This document shows, one piece after another, positions 59,645 through 64,000 of a stretch of 64,000 bases of DNA. The position numbers and the translations under genes are program-made. The notes under the pieces are model-generated. The model was not told the DNA's origin. It saw only the letters and a program-made list of their open reading frames with translations, and made no database searches. Origin of the DNA: Candidatus Aminicenantes bacterium UBA6072 (lineage in GTDB: Bacteria; Acidobacteriota; Aminicenantia; UBA2199); the NCBI GenBank assembly GCA_002436105.1, contig DIXU01000009.1, positions 248,001 to 312,000 of the forward strand, written 5' to 3'. How positions within the stretch are numbered: the stretch's first letter is position 1; the number at the start of each line of letters is the position of its first letter.

Positions 59645-60814
59645 TCAGCGCGAACTGATTGAGCTGTTCATAAGAGGCCTGGAGCTTTTTTTTCTATCGG
59701 CGCTAATCCAATTCATGGTTAGCAAGCGCTGGTAAGGTGTCTGCGGCAGATCGTATTGCTTCTTGACCTTGGCTCCGATCCGTTCCTTCCTGACCAGTTT
59801 CATCTGCGGGTGAAGGAAGTTCAAGTAGAGCTGCAAGTAGCTATATAGCTCGTTAAGCATCTCCAGTTCTTCCGGGCTATCATAGCGGCTGTAGCCAACG
59901 AAATTGCGCACAGCCGTGAAGTTCTTTTGCTCCACGTGGCAGTTGTCGTTCTTCTGGTAGGATCGTGATCGCGTAAAGACAAGCCCCTCCGCCTGGCAGT
60001 AGGAGAGCAGATGCGCGTTGATGAACTCGGAGCCGTTATCCGAATCGATCCCCTTCAGATCAAACGGTAACCGTTTGCGGACATCCTGCAGCGCGTCAAA
60101 CACCCAGCACTGCGCCTTGTTACATATGGCTTCCATCTTCGTCCAGCCGCTCTGGATGTCGGTCACGTTCAGCGTGAAGCAGTAGTCGCCGCTGGCATGG
60201 CCGCCATCGTGCCCCACCAAGTCAAGTTCCTCGAACCCCACGGCGTCCTCATCCCATTCCACTTCCGTGCGGAAGGCGATATGCTTCTTGAGTAGTGTCC
60301 CCGGCTTGGTCTTGGAAAGGCACTTCAACTCGTGCTTCTTCCGTTCCGATCGCAACAACCGGTCGATGGTGGGAGCGCTTATCCGCTCCAGCTTCGCTTC
60401 GATCTTGCGCGGCACGCGCATCTCCCTGAACGGCCTCGCCTTGGCCACCATCGACTCCAGGCAGCGCTTCAGTCTCTTGCCGCAGGGATGATCCAGTACC
60501 TCCCAAAAGCTCACCAGATACTCCCTCACAACCTCATCGTAGATCCTCGTCCTTGCCTGCCATTGCTTCCTTGCCTGCCGTTCTCCGACCACGACCACTT
60601 CCTGCCCTCCGCTCGGAAGTCGCATGTGGACCGGCCGCCCCCAGCAGCGCAACAGGAACGCCGCATATTGACGGTTGTAACCAACCCCCTGGCAGAACTC
60701 CTTCAAAAAAAAGCTCTTTCCGCTCCGGCTCGCCCTCTGGTAGCGCCGAGCTACCTCTTTACTCAACTCCCTCCTAGTCGCCATGCTCAGCCTCATCCTC
60801 GACACCTCGCTCAC
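59645..60814 (-). CDS. Integrase-core (DDE) transposase; C-terminus probably extended by -1 frameshift
   Basis: 389 residues from GTG 60814 (ATG 60784 possible). An N-terminal helical DNA-binding region (YQRASRSGKSFFLKEFCQGV) precedes the integrase core: D in DLVGHDGGHASGDY, D in KGIDSDNGSEFIN, E in NDNCHVEQKNFTAV. It resembles the ISNCY-type transposases with an rve core. The normal C-terminus is lost at an A8 run (T8 at 59686-59693): frame 0 ends at 59645, but a -1 shift gives KLQASYEQLNQFALKKSIDK, the expected family ending, continuing to TAA at 59541. Either programmed frameshifting (or polymerase slippage) makes the full protein, or the copy is mutated. Confidence 0.85.
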   Translation of the reverse strand: MSEVSRMRLSMATRRELSKEVARRYQRASRSGKSFFLKEFCQGVGYNRQYAAFLLRCWGRPVHMRLPSGGQEVVVVGERQARKQWQARTRIYDEVVREYLVSFWEVLDHPCGKRLKRCLESMVAKARPFREMRVPRKIEAKLERISAPTIDRLLRSERKKHELKCLSKTKPGTLLKKHIAFRTEVEWDEDAVGFEELDLVGHDGGHASGDYCFTLNVTDIQSGWTKMEAICNKAQCWVFDALQDVRKRLPFDLKGIDSDNGSEFINAHLLSYCQAEGLVFTRSRSYQKNDNCHVEQKNFTAVRNFVGYSRYDSPEELEMLNELYSYLQLYLNFLHPQMKLVRKERIGAKVKKQYDLPQTPYQRLLTMNWISADRKKSSRPLMNSSISSR

Positions 60815-60854
60815 CAGGCTCTTTGCCTGATGCTAAAGGCATCATTGTCCTACC

Positions 60855-60916
60855 ATTCGGGTAGTTTTTATATGAGGCAACGAATCGCCGTTCAGGTAGA
60901 TTTTTAGATGAGGCAA
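60855..60916. repeat. IS right terminal inverted repeat (two units)
   Basis: Two units, 60861-60880 (ending ATATGAGGCAA) and 60895-60916 (ending AGATGAGGCAA), separated by 14 bp. Confidence 0.75.
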
Positions 60917-60981
60917 TGCAGGAAGTCTCATTTTCATCAAATTCTTCATAAAGTCGGTCATGGAGAAAATTGATTTTTCTA

Positions 60982-61241
60982 TCAGTCAGTCAGAGTGGAG
61001 ATGAAATCGAATTCGACGCGGTCACCCTCGACCGTATACTCCCTGTCCCCAGCGCCCGGGATGCCGGGATAGACAACCGCGCCTCTTTCGACAAAGCCGA
61101 CGAGGAAGAGTAGATAGACCTCCTCGCTCCCCGAGCGGAACGACATTCACCGCGCAGGTCGGACTGGCCCTCCCTGGCGCAGCCGCCAAGCGCAAGCGTC
61201 AGGAACAGCAACACGGGGATTGCTGATCTTGCAGTCTGCAT
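60982..61241 (-). pseudogene. Broken lipoprotein gene
   Basis: The minus-strand frame from ATG 61241 encodes a lipoprotein signal with lipobox (LFLTLALGGCAREG) but then becomes low-quality serine/arginine-rich sequence. Another frame, covering about 60982-61146, reads SEEVYLLFLVGFVERGAVVY and ends VEGDRVEFDFISTLTD with its own TGA at 60982-60984, which looks like real protein. One frameshift near 61130-61165 would join them into a ~80-residue lipoprotein. It lies 65 bp from the IS. The second frame alone could start at ATG 61146. Confidence 0.5.
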
Positions 61242-61510
61242 CGTTCACGTCGATACTTAAAGGAGAATTGTATCGTTTTTCAGGGCAATCATCAGCAGTT
61301 CGCTTAGTATATCTGATTTTCCTGCCCATGAAAGTATCACATTTTTCCCTATTGCGCTTTGGGAATTTCCATTGTAGGAAAAGTTTTACATATGGCGGAG
61401 AGAGATTAAATATTTCCTGCGCCGGAGACATATGAGCTTGATATTATTATTGGCATGCCTGGCATATATGTGCGTCAGGCGTTAATCGCGTTATCGGCAA
61501 GGAGGCGTCC
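61242..61510. other. Intergenic region before the Ig-like/propeller gene
   Basis: 269 bp between divergent genes. On the minus strand TACAAT near 61267-61272 could serve the broken lipoprotein gene. On the plus strand only weak promoter candidates (TTGATA near 61438, TATATG near 61465) were seen. It ends with AAGGAGG at 61499-61505. No riboswitch fold was recognised. Confidence 0.45.
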
Positions 61511-64000
61511 GTGCAACTGAAAAGAACTTCCGTTTTCATGATCTTAATTGTCACGCTATTCATGTCATCCCAGGTCCAGGCCGCCAAGCCCACTGTGAAA
61601 ATGATGGCCTCGCCGGCGATGATCACCGTTGGCGGATCCTCGACCCTGACGTGGATCTCCACCGGCGCCACGTCAGCCTCCATCAACAGCGGCATCGGCA
61701 CGGTGGCGGTCAACGGCTCTGTAGTAGTGGCGCCGTCCAAGACCACGAGCTACACCATAACGGTAAGGAACAGCAGCGGGTCGGCTACCTCCAGGGTTAC
61801 GGTCACGGTCAAGGCGGCCCTACCCACGGTTACCTTCTCCGCCAGCCCGGATTCGATCCTGTCCGGCCAGTCATCGATCCTGAGCTGGACGACCGCCAAC
61901 GCCACGTCGGCGTCCATCAACCAGGGGATCGGCACGGTCTCACTGAACGGATCCCGGACGGTTGCGCCTGTGGCGACGACCACCTACACGATTACCGTCA
62001 AGGGGAGCAGGGGCACGGTGACCGCCGCGGCCACCGTGACGGTCACCACGGCGCCGCCCCCGATCGCCTCGCTGACGGCCAACCCGGTTTCGATATACAG
62101 GGGCCAATCTTCGACGTTAACGTGGACATCCGAGAATGCCACATCCTTGAGCATTAACAACGGCGTGGGCAGCGTCAACCCGAACGGATCGGTCGCGGTA
62201 TCGCCCACGCTCACCACTATCTACACGCTGACAGCGACCGGTCCCGGCGGAACCACGACTGACGGGGCCCAGGTCCAAGTGAGCGTCTATCCCGCGCCCA
62301 CCGCCGCGTTGACCGCAAATCCCCAGTCGATTCAGCCCGGGGAGAGCGCGACCCTGAACTGGGCCACGGCCAACGCCGATTCGGTTACGCTGGACAACGG
62401 GATCGGCGCCGTGGAATTGAACGGATCCATGACGGTTTCGCCGGCGGCGACGACCGCCTACACCCTGATCGCCACCGGGTTCGGCGGGACCAAGACCGTT
62501 TCAACTTTTGTGATAGTCTCCAAGGGCAGGAAGTGCTACGCATTCATCCCGGACTCGACCGACAAGACCGTGCGTATCGTCGACACGGACACCAACGTCC
62601 TCTTCAAAACGATCACCGTCAGCGGCACCGGCTCCAGCTTGCAGGGCGTCGCGGCGGAAGAGTCCGGCGTGTACGTCTACGTGGCCGACGCCGGCTTGAC
62701 CAGCCTGTTGCGGATCGATCCCCTGACCATGACGATTTGCGATACGCTTGCGCTGGATGGAAATTTCCAGGGCAAGCCTAAGCATGTGGCCGTGGCTCAG
62801 GATGGATGTCATGTCTATACGACCAGCAGCGCTCCCTTCTGGGATCCAGCGATCGGGAAATACGTGGGCGACATCTGTTCGATCAAGACCAGCGGTAACG
62901 GTATCTCGTCCATCCGTTTGGTCGAAGTGGAAATTCCAGGCAGGGTCACTCTTGAGGGATTGGCGGTGAGCGGTGATGGATCGCGCCTTTTCGTCGCCGA
63001 TCCGGACAACGGCCGCATTTTGGTGTTGGATACCATGAAACTCCATCGCTTGTACGCGAATCCGATCATGCTGAGCGATGAACTGGTCGCGACCATCCCG
63101 CTCTCTCTTCCGAAGGAGCTCGCAGTTACGCCGGACGGCCAGAAGTTGTATGCGACCTCTTCCGGTTATTTGCATGAAATCGACGCCGCGCAGTTCACTG
63201 TCCGGAGGTCCCTCGCCGTTTCCGGAGCGCAATTCTTGAAGGTGAGCCCTGACGGCAGCCGGGTCTACCTGATGTCAGGCAACGCCCTGATTACGGTCGA
63301 GACCGCCGGCCTGACCAAGCTCTCCACGGTCGCCGTCACCGGCATGGGGACGTGCTCGGGGTTCGACGTCCACCCGGACGGCACCCGCCTGTTCATGGTG
63401 GACAGCTATGGGAAGAAGTTGTTCATGGTGAATGCCGCCGATAGCCAGGTCATCTCCACGTTGGGCCTGGGCTCGGCGCCCGTGGCGGTCGGCAGGTTCA
63501 TCAGCCCGCTGCCGGTGACAGTCACGGGCAACGTCAGGCAGGACGGCAGCCCCCTGAGCGACGTCACCATGACGCTGAGCGGCGAGGGCATCCTGCGCAG
63601 CAAGCTGACCCCGGCGGCGGGAGATTTCATCTTCGCTTTGAAGCCAGGCAATTACTCCCTGACGCCCACGCTTTCCAACCTGGCGTTCTCGCCGGAAAAA
63701 ATGGACCTTCAGGTATCCCGAAGTCAAACTGGGCTCGACTTCGCGGTCTCGGGCGTCGTGCCGCCGCCGACCGTCACCTTGGTGGCCTCCAAAACCTGGG
63801 TCAAGCAGTTTGAGACGTTCACCTTGACTTGGGAATCGACCGGTGCCGACTACGTGACCCTGGAATTGCTCACCAGCGACCACCTGCCGCCTAGCGGCTC
63901 GCGCAACGACTCCCTCGCGTATACCTCGACCATCAACGCCAAGGCCTACAGCCGGGGCGGCACGGCCAGCGCCAGCGTTATGATTGTCGTCTCATCCGGC
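61511..64000 (+). CDS. Exported protein with Ig-like repeats, YVTN beta-propeller and regulatory-like domain (3' truncated)
   Basis: Open from GTG 61511 to the window end (830 codons) with no stop. AAGGAGG 5 nt upstream fixes the start. Signal peptide: RTSVFMILIVTLFMSSQVQA. Four tandem ~85-90-residue Ig-like repeats follow, each with a WTTANATSASINQGIGTVSL-type core and a TTYTITV end. Residues ~340-660 form a YncE/YVTN-like beta-propeller (VRIVDTDTNVLF, GSRLFVADPDNGRILVLDT, VTPDGQKLYATS). A carboxypeptidase-regulatory-like domain (GNVRQDGSPLSDVTMTLSGE) and another Ig-like repeat (FTLTWESTGADYVTLEL) close the visible part. Probably a large surface or secreted protein for adhesion or polymer binding. 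Confidence 0.9.
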   Translation, partial: MQLKRTSVFMILIVTLFMSSQVQAAKPTVKMMASPAMITVGGSSTLTWISTGATSASINSGIGTVAVNGSVVVAPSKTTSYTITVRNSSGSATSRVTVTVKAALPTVTFSASPDSILSGQSSILSWTTANATSASINQGIGTVSLNGSRTVAPVATTTYTITVKGSRGTVTAAATVTVTTAPPPIASLTANPVSIYRGQSSTLTWTSENATSLSINNGVGSVNPNGSVAVSPTLTTIYTLTATGPGGTTTDGAQVQVSVYPAPTAALTANPQSIQPGESATLNWATANADSVTLDNGIGAVELNGSMTVSPAATTAYTLIATGFGGTKTVSTFVIVSKGRKCYAFIPDSTDKTVRIVDTDTNVLFKTITVSGTGSSLQGVAAEESGVYVYVADAGLTSLLRIDPLTMTICDTLALDGNFQGKPKHVAVAQDGCHVYTTSSAPFWDPAIGKYVGDICSIKTSGNGISSIRLVEVEIPGRVTLEGLAVSGDGSRLFVADPDNGRILVLDTMKLHRLYANPIMLSDELVATIPLSLPKELAVTPDGQKLYATSSGYLHEIDAAQFTVRRSLAVSGAQFLKVSPDGSRVYLMSGNALITVETAGLTKLSTVAVTGMGTCSGFDVHPDGTRLFMVDSYGKKLFMVNAADSQVISTLGLGSAPVAVGRFISPLPVTVTGNVRQDGSPLSDVTMTLSGEGILRSKLTPAAGDFIFALKPGNYSLTPTLSNLAFSPEKMDLQVSRSQTGLDFAVSGVVPPPTVTLVASKTWVKQFETFTLTWESTGADYVTLELLTSDHLPPSGSRNDSLAYTSTINAKAYSRGGTASASVMIVVSSG

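Larger units (their letters stand above)
59468..60916 (-). mobile_element. Insertion sequence with doubled terminal inverted repeats
   Basis: About 1.45 kb. The ends align as imperfect inverted repeats of ~60 bp: left TTGCCTTATCAAAAATCTAC (59468-59487) plus TTGACTCATATATAAATCTA (from 59503); right, reading inward on the minus strand, TTGCCTCATCTAAAAATCTA (from 60916) plus TTGCCTCATATAAAAACTAC (from 60880). Each end therefore has two copies of a ~20-bp unit. One transposase gene lies between. No convincing target-site duplication is seen (flanks GTCGAA and TGCAGG). Confidence 0.8.

Noticed and set aside
59440..60940. Target-site duplication around the IS
   Set aside because: The bases flanking 59468 and 60916 do not form a direct repeat; either none is made or it has decayed.
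61147..61431. 94-codon minus-strand frame overlapping the lipoprotein signal
   Set aside because: Different frame from the lipobox, no ribosome binding site and no motif.
61242..61510. Possible riboswitch (e.g. cyclic di-GMP type) before the Ig-like gene
   Set aside because: No conserved core sequence or paired stems of a known class could be found.

Overview
The window is a contiguous piece of a GC-rich Gram-negative bacterial chromosome. A gmhA-type sedoheptulose-phosphate isomerase, a secretin lipoprotein and many exported lipoproteins imply an outer membrane. The mix of families (M64, M16C and S9 peptidases, DUF362 and DUF6599 proteins, hspR next to dnaJ, rtcB with archease, glnS beside gltX, eukaryotic-type Ser/Thr kinase with TPRs) suggests an uncultured Acidobacteriota or Aminicenantota-like lineage. 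That placement is inferred from family content, because no rRNA or other clean marker is present.

Layout. 1-1185: C-terminal part of a VWA protein. 1160-12.5 kb: OsmC, Ser/Thr kinase-TPR, M64 peptidase, M16C peptidase and a DUF362/DUF6599/TlpA-like operon. 12.6-20.1 kb: a nitroreductase, then a tight minus-strand envelope operon plsC-gmhA-aminotransferase-transpeptidase-TPR-DUF1848. 20.2-26.7 kb: gdhA with a clear terminator, then a membrane protein, a hybrid histidine kinase and a TIM-barrel protein. 26.7-33.8 kb: a secretin and three tandem secreted fibre-like proteins ending in the S74 intramolecular-chaperone domain, two of which share an almost identical 530-bp block. 33.9-36.6 kb: rhomboid, RidA and two orphan Opp-type ATPases. 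36.7-46.9 kb: small membrane and lipoproteins, an S9 peptidase, gltX-glnS, a PC4-like protein, DUF1846 and a TVNG-repeat lipoprotein. 47.0-50.4 kb: a visibly AT-rich island with a PD-(D/E)xK nuclease plus Abi_C-like pair and a TIGR04255/HicB-like/HicA-like cassette; this is the best candidate for an undescribed defence or toxin system. 50.4-59.4 kb: glcD-type oxidase, a palindromic structured element, a dnaJ-hspR-sigma-DnaC-like-MoxR operon, and galU-archease-rtcB. 59.5-60.9 kb: an insertion sequence with doubled terminal repeats and an A8 frameshift site. 61.0 kb: a broken lipoprotein gene. 61.5 kb to the end: an exported Ig-like/beta-propeller protein that runs off the window.

Promoters read by eye are strikingly canonical (TTGACA-like, 16-18 nt, TATAAT-like). 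In seven genes (plsC, the secretin gene, gltX, the gene at 43958, the TIGR04255 gene, dnaJ, galU) the -10 box ends only 6-8 nt before the start codon, and no separate ribosome binding site can fit. This implies leaderless mRNAs and fixes several start codons. No tRNA, rRNA, CRISPR array or replication origin was recognised. Long open frames antisense to real genes are common because of the GC-rich codon usage and have been left out.
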